Origin: Nitrososphaerota archaeon
GTDB lineage: Archaea; Thermoproteota; Nitrososphaeria; Nitrososphaerales; Nitrosopumilaceae
Direction: 5' to 3'
Assembly: GCA_028867395.1 (NCBI GenBank)
Contig: JAGWGO010000056.1
Coordinates: forward strand, 1 to 7,928
DNA: 7,928 nt
The position numbers and the translations under genes are program-made. Shown piece after piece: positions 1 through 6,118 of this stretch (its first letter is position 1; each line of letters begins with the position of its first letter). The notes beneath the pieces are model-generated. The model was not told where the DNA came from. It was given only the letters and a program-made list of their open reading frames with translations, and searched no databases.

Positions 1-343
1 CACTCTGTAAGGCCCGTGTAAATATTTACCGTTATGAGGTTCAGGCATGAATTACTGGAATTTACCATCAAAATACCGCGTCCGTGTGTAGAAATACCAT
101 TTTACTTTAAAACTTTAAACTCTTACGATGCTAAATGCCGACTACTGGTGATAGAATGATGCGATCTGCTAAACTAAATGGAGTTGGCCAACAAATCATG
201 TTATAATTACCAGGCTTTTTTATTCTTGCAAGTCAATGAAGCAATTAGTTTGGTCGAAAACTTCTTGAATCCATCATATTTCTTGGATGCCATAGATCGG
301 GTTACATTAGATGTACTAAAGTGACATATGGACGATAAGAGGC
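1..343. other. Mostly non-coding region left of the tnpB remnant
   Basis: I find no recognisable gene in this stretch, and stop codons are frequent in all frames read. It holds two perfect short palindromes: GTAAATATTTAC at 18-29 and GTTGGCCAAC at 183-192. It also contains three TTTAC motifs (25-29, 61-65, 101-105). TTTAC-like pentamers are the sort of sequence IS200/IS605 elements use as target/TAM sites, so the left end of the element could lie here, but no boundary can be fixed. The A/T-rich block at 103-120 contains two TTTAAA motifs and could be a TATA region. No tRNA, rRNA or CRISPR repeat was seen. Confidence 0.5.
178..324 (+). CDS. Possible small 48-residue protein (uncertain)
   Basis: An ATG directly after an in-frame TAA opens a 48-codon frame ending in TGA at 322-324, twenty bases before tnpB. 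The second half (ending LDAIDRVTLDVLK) has a plausible soluble, partly amphipathic helical composition, while the first half (MELANKSCYNYQAFLF) is unremarkable. There is no Shine-Dalgarno site, and only a weak TATA-like GATAGAAT about 25 bases upstream. I do not recognise the product. It could be a real small gene, the decayed edge of a gene cut by the transposon, or chance. A 28-codon frame also lies antisense to it, which argues against reading much into either. Confidence 0.2.
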   Translation: MELANKSCYNYQAFLFLQVNEAISLVENFLNPSYFLDAIDRVTLDVLK

Positions 344-1491
344 ATGCTTAATCACAAATTCAGAGCATATCCTAACAATGTCATCAAGGCCAAGTTAGAT
401 ACTACACTAGAAGCATCACGCTGGCTATACAACTACCTCTTGAGCAAGAACCTGCGATCAAAAGAAGACATGCAATTTGCACTCACGGAGCTCAAGGAGA
501 ACGAGCCTTGGTTGAAACTGTACCACAGCAAGATGCTTCAGATGATACCGCACAGGATAGAAAGTGCGAGGAGGGGATTGATAGCGAAGAAAAAGAGGGG
601 ATATGATGTGGGTCAGCTGCAATATGCAACACGAGACAAATGGAATATCTTCGTCTACAACCAATCTGGATTCAAAGTTGACAAGCATGATAAGGCTGAT
701 CTTCTCTGGCTATCAAAAATAGGATGGATGGAGATCAGATTACACAGGCAAATAGATGGCAATATCAAACAGATAACCATAACAAAGCAGGCTGGAAAAT
801 GGTATGCTATCATTACTGTAGAGATGCAACCATCCTTGCCCAAACTCATTGATCTGAAGAAAAGTGTTGGTATTGACGTGGGTATAAAGAATTACGCATA
901 TGATTCAGATGGAAGTGTAACACCAAATCCACAGAACATGAAGAAGATGTTAAAACCACTAGCAAGGATACAGAGAAAGATATCAAGAAGAGTAAGGGAT
1001 TATGCAACTACAGGAAGGCAAAACGGTGGTATCAAATTGTGCATGAACGCATTGCAAACAAGAGAAGAGATTTCTAGCACAAACTGTCTTCATATTATGC
1101 TAGAAATTACGATGTAGTGTTCATGGAAAAGCTGCATCTGCAGAACATGATCAAAAACCATAATCTCGCCCAGAGAATAATGGATGCGGGATGGAGCTCA
1201 TTCAAAAATATGATAGATTACAAATGTATGCAAATAGATGTTGAGTCAAGAAACACTACAGTTGATTGTTTCAGATGTGGGCATAAGGTGCCAAAGACAC
1301 TTGCTATAAGAATTCACCAGTGCGATCAATGCGGTTTAATCATTGATCGTGACTACAACACAAGCCTCAATATACTCAAGCGAGGGCTGGCGTTGTGGAA
1401 CCTACCGATGGAACATCGGGAAGTTACGCCTGTGGAGATCTCACAGAGATCAGGGAAGCAGGAAGAATCCCTATCCGTAAGGGTAGAGTAG
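344..1491 (+). pseudogene. tnpB: RNA-guided nuclease TnpB, broken by a frame slip and an in-frame TAG
   Basis: TnpB is the transposon-encoded, omega-RNA-guided DNA nuclease ancestral to Cas12. Frame 344 gives the N-terminal half, including the first RuvC motif GIDVGIKNYAY (Asp at about residue 178). Homology then leaves this frame around 992-1003 and continues in the frame starting at 1000 (NYRKAKRWYQIVHERIANKRRDF, then HKLSSYYARNYDVVFMEKL), which implies loss of one base. That frame is cut by TAG at 1075-1077, where family proteins read DFLHKL; one change from TTG would explain it. It then runs through the second RuvC residue (Glu in VFMEKL, 1123-1125), a zinc finger (CFRC 1267-1278, CDQC 1321-1332) and the DRDYNTSLNIL motif (Asp 1351-1353) to TAG at 1489-1491. 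Spacing between DYK and VESRNTT looks several residues short of usual, a possible small deletion. As two pieces (257 and 124 residues) it should not make an active nuclease. Confidence 0.85.
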
Positions 1492-1512
1492 TTCACAATG
1501 TTTGGTTGAGCC
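1385..1512 (+). ncRNA. Candidate omega RNA (reRNA) overlapping the 3' end of tnpB
   Basis: IS605-family elements make a guide RNA from the 3' end of tnpB and the right end; in halophilic archaea these are known as sense-overlapping transcripts. Three hairpins lie in a row here: CCGATG-GAA-CATCGG (1405-1419), TGTGG-AGATC-TCACA (1431-1445, one G-T pair) and CTATCC-GTAA-GGGTAG (1471-1486, one T-G pair, GNRA-type loop). The scaffold would end at TTCAC (1492-1496), and the guide would be the flank from 1497 on, beginning AATGTTTGGTTGAG. Both RNA ends are estimates. The RNA part seems better kept than the protein. Confidence 0.45.
1471..1486 (+). repeat. Right-end hairpin of the IS605-type element
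   Basis: Inverted repeat CTATCC / GGGTAG around a GTAA loop; all six positions pair if one T-G wobble is allowed. It sits ten bases before the presumed right terminus (TTCAC, 1492-1496), overlapping the last tnpB codons. One C-to-T change at 1474 from a perfect CTACCC arm would explain the wobble and leaves the RNA pairing intact. Confidence 0.6.
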
Positions 1513-1526
1513 CCAAATAGCAAGAG

Positions 1527-1535
1527 TATAATTTT
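1527..1535 (+). promoter_or_regulatory. TATA box of the rqcH operon
   Basis: TATAATTTT begins 28 bases before the rqcH ATG. Archaeal TATA boxes lie about 25-28 bases before the transcription start, so the transcript would begin at or within a few bases of the ATG and be leaderless. No Shine-Dalgarno site precedes the ATG, which agrees. The box lies only about 30 bases past the right end of the transposon remnant. Confidence 0.55.
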
Positions 1536-1554
1536 GGATTAACAAGCGCTAATT

Positions 1555-3474
1555 ATGACTCTTGCAGGAATTGAGCTCTGTTATCTAGTAAACGAGATGG
1601 CCAATAAGACAAAGGATTACTATGTTAGCAATATCTACGGAATAACGCGTAACAGCCTTCTCTTCAAATTGCATCATCCTGAAAAACCAGACATATTGTT
1701 GATGTTTTCTACCTTTGGGCTTTGGATTACAAACATAAAGATAAGCCAGATGGAAGAAAACAGGCTGGTCAAGAGACTCAGAAATGATCTGTTGCGTGCA
1801 AGAATCACTGAAGTAAAACAAATTGACAGTGAAAGAATAGTCCAGATCACATTTAGCGGTTTTAATCAAGAATTTGTCCTAATTGGAGAATTTTTTGGTG
1901 ATGGTAATATCATCCTATGCAACAAGGAGTTGAAGATCCTGTCTCTGTTTCATTCAATTGATGTAAGACACAGAAAGCTAGGCGTGGGTCTGACATACGT
2001 TCCTCCTCCATCAAGTGGTTTGAATATTTTTAAAGTGACACAAAAAGATCTTGAAGAGATAAGATCCACATCTACCGCTACAGTAAGATGGATTGGCAGG
2101 ACTCTAGGATTGCCTTCTAAATATGCCGAAGAGATTATGAGACTCTCAAATATAGACGGACAGAGATTAGGAAATACGCTATCTAGTGATGAAGTTGCCA
2201 CAATATATCAAGCTGCAAAAGAAACAATCGACAAAGTCGTAAGTGGCAACCACGATGCGTGTGTTGTCCGTGATGACAAGGGAGTAGATGTCTATCCTAT
2301 TCCTCTAGGAGATCTTTCACAAAAAAATGTTAGCAAGGTATCAAGCTTTATGGAAGGGCTAGACTCGCTCTTTTCTGAAAACCTCCTAGAGCAAGGAAAA
2401 ACAACGCAAACTGATACCGTAAGTCAAAAAATAACAGAACTTGAACACAAACTTGAAGAACAAAATAAAGCAATCTCGCTTGTCAAGCAGAGGGCAGAAT
2501 CTATATCCAAGGTTGCAAAAGCTCTACTTGATTCTGCATCTATTGGAATCATCTCAATTGATGATTCAAGGGTTTTATCGATATTGCAAGGAAACAACTC
2601 TTTGCTCGTACGAGAAAGTGGGGTATTAATGGTAAATGTCAACGGCGAGAAAATAAAAATAAACCCCCAGTCGTCAATTCAGGCAATAGCTTCTGTCCTG
2701 TTTAATGAATCAAAGCACCAACTGAAGGCAATTGATACAATTCAGGAAGAAAAGACCAAGACAGAAAGGAACTTGGAAGCATTCAGGAAACAAGCCACCA
2801 TAGCAGAAAATTCTATTGTTTTTGCAATACAAAAGAAAAAAGAGTGGTATGAAAGATACAGGTGGTTTTTTACTTCAGATGGACTTTTGGCAATTGGTGG
2901 CCGAGACGCATCCTCTAATTCTTCGGTAATAAGAAAACATTTGAGTAAAGATGACAAAGTTTTTCATGCCGAGATAGTAGGATCGCCATTTTTTATCCTA
3001 AAAGACAGCGAAGATGTACTTGAGTCAAGCGTGTCAGAAGTGGCACAAGCTACTGTCTGTTTTAGCAGGGCATGGAGGGAGGGGCTATACGGTTTGAATG
3101 CATATTGGGTAAGACCAGATCAGGTCAAGATGGCAGCCCCTACAGGCCAATTTCTTGCAAAGGGAGCTTTTCCAATAGAAGGTACAAGAAATTTCATTCA
3201 GGTTTCAAATCTACAGCTTGCTGTGGGGTTGTATCAGAAGGGCGACAATTACATGATCATGTCTGGTCCGCCGTCGGCAGTAAAGACACAATGCTTGTTT
3301 TATGTGATCATAGAGCCTTCTGGAACTGATATGACAGAATTTGCAAAAAAGATTCGGCTAGAGTTTCTAAAACTTGCAGAAAACCAGGATGTCGTTAAAG
3401 CATTTAATATTGATGATTTTATACGTGCACTTCCTGCAGGGGATAGTCATATAGTAGAGTCGGGTACTAGTTAG
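1555..3474 (+). CDS. rqcH: Archaeal NEMF/RqcH-family ribosome-associated quality control protein
   Basis: This family (RqcH in bacteria, Rqc2/NEMF in eukaryotes, older names FbpA/NFACT) binds the stalled large ribosomal subunit and recruits tRNA to add a C-terminal tail that marks the nascent chain for degradation. The 639-residue protein starts MTLAGIELCYLVNE, the usual archaeal start, followed by NYYVSNIYGITR-like and LFKLHHPEKPDI segments of the NFACT-N domain and by IDVRHRKLGVGLTYVPPP. Coiled-coil regions fall at about 285-325 and 385-430. The NFACT-R RNA-binding domain begins near 430 (RWFFTSDGLLAIGGRDAS), with a later AYWVRPDQVKMAAPTGQFL block. It lacks the C-terminal extension of eukaryotic NEMF, as expected for archaea. 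At the position of the tRNA-binding Asp-Arg pair of bacterial RqcH it has Glu93-Arg94. It is first in a likely three-gene operon. Family identification is firm; the tail chemistry in this lineage is inferred. Confidence 0.93.
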   Translation: MTLAGIELCYLVNEMANKTKDYYVSNIYGITRNSLLFKLHHPEKPDILLMFSTFGLWITNIKISQMEENRLVKRLRNDLLRARITEVKQIDSERIVQITFSGFNQEFVLIGEFFGDGNIILCNKELKILSLFHSIDVRHRKLGVGLTYVPPPSSGLNIFKVTQKDLEEIRSTSTATVRWIGRTLGLPSKYAEEIMRLSNIDGQRLGNTLSSDEVATIYQAAKETIDKVVSGNHDACVVRDDKGVDVYPIPLGDLSQKNVSKVSSFMEGLDSLFSENLLEQGKTTQTDTVSQKITELEHKLEEQNKAISLVKQRAESISKVAKALLDSASIGIISIDDSRVLSILQGNNSLLVRESGVLMVNVNGEKIKINPQSSIQAIASVLFNESKHQLKAIDTIQEEKTKTERNLEAFRKQATIAENSIVFAIQKKKEWYERYRWFFTSDGLLAIGGRDASSNSSVIRKHLSKDDKVFHAEIVGSPFFILKDSEDVLESSVSEVAQATVCFSRAWREGLYGLNAYWVRPDQVKMAAPTGQFLAKGAFPIEGTRNFIQVSNLQLAVGLYQKGDNYMIMSGPPSAVKTQCLFYVIIEPSGTDMTEFAKKIRLEFLKLAENQDVVKAFNIDDFIRALPAGDSHIVESGTS

Positions 3475-3482
3475 GGATACAA

Positions 3483-3971
3483 TTGAGTACGCATAAACCC
3501 ACTTTTGCAGTAGATGCAATGCTTGGAAACTTGGCAAGAAGGTTGCGACTCCTAGGTTATGACTCCAAGTATGACTCTGCAATTGATGATCCAGACTTGA
3601 TAAAGATTGGAGAAAAACAAAGACGCATTATAGTTACAAAAGATGAGAATCTTTGCAAGAGTGCAGAAAAGGCAGGTGTCAAGTCAGTATTGATTAGGGG
3701 AAATGATGAGATTGAGCAGATTTTTCAGGTTGCAACAAAGGTCGGACTTGCAAATTTTTCGATTGACACCACTTCTTCAAGGTGTGTCATTTGTAATGGA
3801 AAACTTGGACCTATTGATAAGATAAGAATAATGGATAAGGTGCCTTCTGGAATTTACGAGAGGCAAGAAAAGTTTTGGATGTGCAGTGACTGCAAGAAAA
3901 TTTACTGGGAAGGCACTCATTTTGAGAAACTTCAGGAATTTGTGCAAAAACTCAATCAGAGATTGAGATGA
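3483..3971 (+). CDS. Mut7-C RNase domain protein (PIN-like fold plus zinc ribbon)
   Basis: A 162-residue protein matching the Mut7-C (formerly DUF82) family, named after the C-terminal domain of C. elegans MUT-7 and predicted to be a PIN-like ribonuclease. The opening FAVDAMLGNLARRLRLLGYD holds the first acidic residue (Asp11); IDDPDL (Asp35, Asp36) and IIVTKDENL (Asp54) supply the other likely acidic sites. A zinc ribbon follows with C101-x2-C104 and C134-x2-C137, then YWEGTHF, typical of the family end. The start is TTG at 3483: the frame has a stop at 3468-3470, and the next ATG (3520) lies beyond Asp11. It starts eight bases after the rqcH stop and overlaps the AMMECR1 gene by ATGA, so translation is probably coupled. 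Substrate unknown; the link to rqcH suggests RNA turnover near translation, but that is inference. Confidence 0.88.
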   Translation: MSTHKPTFAVDAMLGNLARRLRLLGYDSKYDSAIDDPDLIKIGEKQRRIIVTKDENLCKSAEKAGVKSVLIRGNDEIEQIFQVATKVGLANFSIDTTSSRCVICNGKLGPIDKIRIMDKVPSGIYERQEKFWMCSDCKKIYWEGTHFEKLQEFVQKLNQRLR

Positions 3972-4570
3972 ATATCATATCTGATCAAGATGGAGATATT
4001 CTTGTAAGAACTGCCAGGTATGTTGTCACCGAATATCTCAAGAATGGAAAGAGAGTCATACCATCAGATGATGTCAAGTCAAGGTTTTCTTTTAGCTCAG
4101 GAGTGTTTGTAACGCTAAACAAGGGAGAAGAGTTGAGGGGATGTATTGGGTTTCCCACCCCAGATAGGAAATTGTACCAGTCTCTTCTGTATGCAGCCAT
4201 TGCATCTGCAACAGAAGATCCAAGATTTCTCCCTGTAAAATTTGACGAGCTTGGTGAGATTTCCTTTGAAGTAACTGTCTTGACACCACCTGAGGCGATA
4301 AAGGTGCAAGATCCGTCAGAGTATCTATCTGTCATCAAGGTTGGAAGGGATGGGCTAGTAGTCAAGTGGGAGTTTGGTTCAGGCCTTTTGCTCCCACAGG
4401 TACCAGTAGAATATGGATGGAATGAAGAAGAGTTTCTCGCTCATACGTGCCAGAAGGCAGGTGCCCCAAAAGATTGTTGGAAGCAAAAAAGCACAATGAT
4501 CTTACGCTTTGAGGGAATTGTGTTTAAAGAAACAACTCCCAAAGGCTCCGTAGGACGAGTCAAGTTATAG
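3968..4570 (+). CDS. AMMECR1 domain protein
   Basis: A 200-residue protein covering a complete AMMECR1 domain. The signature LRGCIG is present at residues 56-61, followed by FPTPDRKLYQSL, the DPRFLPV segment and a VTVLTPPEAI strand; the latter half holds LLLPQVPVEYGWNEEEFL and AHTCQKAGAP, all typical of archaeal members. The conserved Cys59 and other acidic/His positions have been proposed as functional, but the biochemical role is not established. In many prokaryotes the domain occurs with MEMO and a radical SAM protein; neither partner is next to it here. It begins inside the stop of the Mut7-C gene (ATGA overlap) and is the third gene of the rqcH unit. Its end overlaps the convergent dehydratase small-subunit gene by six bases. 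Start ATG 3968 is the first in frame after the upstream gene. Confidence 0.92.
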   Translation: MNIISDQDGDILVRTARYVVTEYLKNGKRVIPSDDVKSRFSFSSGVFVTLNKGEELRGCIGFPTPDRKLYQSLLYAAIASATEDPRFLPVKFDELGEISFEVTVLTPPEAIKVQDPSEYLSVIKVGRDGLVVKWEFGSGLLLPQVPVEYGWNEEEFLAHTCQKAGAPKDCWKQKSTMILRFEGIVFKETTPKGSVGRVKL

Positions 4571-4948
4571 AATTTTTCCATCTACTGCATCAACTATAAT
4601 CTCTTGACCATCTTTGAGTGATTCATAGTCTTTTTTTTCCGCTACTACCAAGGGAATATTGGAGATTGCGCAACCTGATGCAGTGGTAATATCTGCATGT
4701 AGGCATACCATTGCAAGAGGGGCAGACTGGTTATATTTTAGCGAATAAATGGTGTATGCACCAACGCTGCTCCCCACGCCGTTTGGGAAAACAAGAATCT
4801 TGTCTCCTAAGAATTTACCAAAAAGATCGTGCTTTTCATCTCTTACCCGTCCTGTCTTTTTATCGACACCCCCAAGAAAATTTACTGGTTTTTGTGCGCA
4901 AAGTACGGTTCCTCTGACCTTTCCCCGAACGATTATCTTGACGTTCAT
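4565..4948 (-). CDS. Phosphomevalonate dehydratase small subunit (aconitase X swivel domain, DUF126)
   Basis: A 127-residue protein of the DUF126/aconitase X swivel-domain family. With the adjacent large subunit it should form the enzyme that dehydrates (R)-5-phosphomevalonate to trans-anhydromevalonate 5-phosphate in the archaeal mevalonate pathway, the route to the isoprenoid chains of membrane lipids. Recognisable segments are KIIVRGKVRGTVL, NFLGGVDKKTGRV, the glycine/serine loop PNGVGSSVGAYTIY (residues 55-68, Ser60-Ser61 near the expected active site) and the C-terminal SNIPLVV. Length is normal. The ATG overlaps the large-subunit stop (ATGA), and a strong Shine-Dalgarno sequence GAGGAGG (4962-4956) lies seven bases upstream. 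Closely related AcnX proteins act on cis-3-hydroxy-L-proline in some bacteria; the archaeal context favours phosphomevalonate. The stop overlaps the convergent AMMECR1 gene by six bases. Confidence 0.9.
   Translation of the reverse strand: MNVKIIVRGKVRGTVLCAQKPVNFLGGVDKKTGRVRDEKHDLFGKFLGDKILVFPNGVGSSVGAYTIYSLKYNQSAPLAMVCLHADITTASGCAISNIPLVVAEKKDYESLKDGQEIIVDAVDGKIL
4573..4577 (+). terminator. T-tract terminator of the rqcH operon
   Basis: A run of five T begins three bases after the AMMECR1 stop codon. Archaeal RNA polymerase terminates at short T tracts without needing a hairpin, so this is a likely end of the operon, though it lies inside the convergent small-subunit gene. Confidence 0.35.
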
Positions 4949-6099
4949 TTTGTTTCCTCCTCAACTATTTTGTTCAAGCTCTTTAGGTTTACATCAACAC
5001 CGTTTGATGTTCTGAGATAGTATGCACCCTTGACACTGTTTGTTATGACGGAATCAACATCTTTCTTGTCTACAAGCGGCGTAAGACACGTACAGCAGTC
5101 ATACAATATCTCTCCCCCAGCTCTACTCAGTTCTTTATCATATTCCATGTTTCTAATCTGTCCCTGAATTGCTCTAGGGCAGAAGATCATGCAACGCTTT
5201 CTAAAGGATCTTCCCTTGAGTTTTGTCACAAGATCTGATATCTCTTCTAGACCAAGCTGTGGACTACCAAGCGTTATAATGTCTCCAGATTCTGAGGTGT
5301 TTAGCTCATCTCGCACTTTGACCATCTCCTTATGATCAAAATCTATCTTCTCTCCTTCCTCCTCTCCCAAAGTAAACATTCCACAACTTCCCGATGTGCC
5401 CATCCCTGCACAAAGCGACTTGCAGCTGCGCTTGTCAAGTCCTTTTGTTCCCGATATGGCAACCGAGCTTCCAGCTTGCTTGCCTGCAAAGTATCCAAGC
5501 AGTCCATAGGTTAGATCGTCTACAGGCTCGGTTTTCATTCTGATGGTAAGGTTTGGTTTTCTGTTTTCTTCATCTCGCAGGTCAGAGTGTGGGCTCTTGC
5601 CTGTAAGTGCACTAGCTAGTGCACTAAATGCACTTTCTTTGTTGGTTCTCAGAGAAGAGATCGAGTTTGCATAGATTGCCGCGTTACTTTCTGCAAAGGA
5701 AACCTGAGTGCCTTTTTTTGGAAGTTCAAAGATCTCATATGGAATACAGGAAAAGGACGGAATTGCACCCATCTTTTCATATGAGTTTTTGATGCTGTGT
5801 TGTTTTGCTATAAATTCCTCATCAAGATCATACTTTGAGACAGTGTCAGAGTCAAACCCCATTGGGTTTACAGTAGTTTTTATCTTAAATTTTGCATCCT
5901 TGCTAAGATGAGAAAGAAATTCTTCACCTGCATCTCCTATTGTATTATAATTTACGCCGGAGAGGTGTGCCCACTCTACTGGAATTAGTTTGTCAGCACC
6001 AGTAGCCTTTCCTATCGCGACAAGAATTCTATACGCGAGTGCTTGAGTTTCTCAATATTTTCCATCAAGCGCTGCTTCTTCCTCTTTTGTTAGATCCAA
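4945..6099 (-). CDS. Phosphomevalonate dehydratase large subunit (aconitase X catalytic subunit), interrupted by in-frame TGA at codon 16
   Basis: Catalytic subunit of aconitase-X type, a partner of the small subunit in the archaeal mevalonate pathway; family members carry an iron-sulfur cluster. The uninterrupted ATG frame (5862 to 4945, 305 residues) lacks the family N-terminus. Reading upstream in the same frame gives excellent family sequence: AYRILVAIGKATGADKLIPV, then AHLSGVNYNTIGDAGEEF and TTVNPMGFD. Further on come the Cys-rich CKSLCAGMGTSGSCGMF, FCPRAI and YDCCTCLTPLV. Between 6051 and 5863 no ATG, GTG or TTG exists. Beyond an in-frame TGA (6054-6052) the frame reads MDLTKEEEAALDGKY from TTG 6099, with AAGGAGA (6113-6107) seven bases upstream, the same spacing as the small subunit. 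That start yields 384 codons, normal length, with TGA at codon 16 where GGA (Gly) would fit. The identity is firm; whether the gene makes protein is open. Confidence 0.85.
4956..4962 (-). promoter_or_regulatory. Shine-Dalgarno site of the dehydratase small subunit
   Basis: GAGGAGG on the minus strand, seven bases before the ATG at 4948. It lies inside the end of the large-subunit gene and confirms that this operon uses Shine-Dalgarno initiation, with the same spacing as the site before the large subunit. Confidence 0.75.
6052..6054 (-). other. In-frame TGA at codon 16 of the dehydratase large subunit
   Basis: The minus-strand frame reads ...GAT GGA AAA TAT TGA GAA ACT CAA..., that is DGKY-stop-ETQ. 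Family sequence continues smoothly on both sides without a frame change. A single T for G at the first codon position converts GGA to TGA. Nothing nearby resembles a known recoding signal that I can identify by eye. Confidence 0.85.
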
Positions 6100-6106
6100 T
6101 GTTGTG

Positions 6107-6113
6107 TCTCCTT
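6107..6113 (-). promoter_or_regulatory. Shine-Dalgarno site that fixes the TTG start of the dehydratase large subunit
   Basis: AAGGAGA on the minus strand, seven bases upstream of TTG 6099-6097. It is strong and correctly placed, and it is the main reason to choose the TTG rather than the ATG at 5862, which lies inside conserved sequence. Confidence 0.7.
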
Positions 6114-6118
6114 GGAAG

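Larger units (their letters stand above)
344..1496 (+). mobile_element. Decayed IS200/IS605-type (IS1341-like) element with tnpB only
   Basis: The element is recognised from its tnpB-type gene and from its right end. After the last coding codons a CTATCC-GTAA-GGGTAG hairpin (1471-1486) is followed by GAGTAGTTCAC, ending near 1496. That is the usual position and form of an IS605-family right end, with TTCAC as the terminal pentamer. No Y1 transposase (tnpA, HUH motif) is present, so this would be a tnpB-only element that depends on a transposase elsewhere. The left end is not resolved and probably lies within 1-343; the start given is only the tnpB start. The gene carries at least two disabling changes, so the copy is old or non-functional as a nuclease. 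Confidence 0.7.

Noticed and set aside
269..288. ATCCA / TGGAT inverted repeat as the left-end hairpin of the element
   Set aside because: The stem is only five pairs with a ten-base loop and lacks flanking signals; it is expected by chance in this much sequence.
1075..1077. TAG in tnpB as pyrrolysine
   Set aside because: TAG ends rqcH, AMMECR1, nth, sat and the exported-protein gene, and a separate frame slip lies just upstream, so simple decay is the better explanation.
1117..1491. A separate 124-residue zinc-finger gene starting at ATG 1117
   Set aside because: It is the C-terminal third of tnpB; family sequence continues upstream of the ATG in the same frame through the TAG.
3985..4365. 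A 126-codon minus-strand frame inside AMMECR1
   Set aside because: It is the antisense shadow of a clearly conserved gene, with no Shine-Dalgarno site and no recognisable product.
4945..5862. The 305-residue frame from ATG 5862 as the complete dehydratase large subunit
   Set aside because: Conserved family sequence, including AHLSGVNYNTIGDAG, continues upstream in the same frame, and the product would be about 80 residues shorter than usual.
6052..6054. TGA read as selenocysteine or as glycine by a variant genetic code
   Set aside because: TGA serves as the normal stop of the Mut7-C gene (3969-3971) and of this same gene (4947-4945), no SECIS-like structure was recognised, and the family has glycine rather than cysteine here as far as I can judge.
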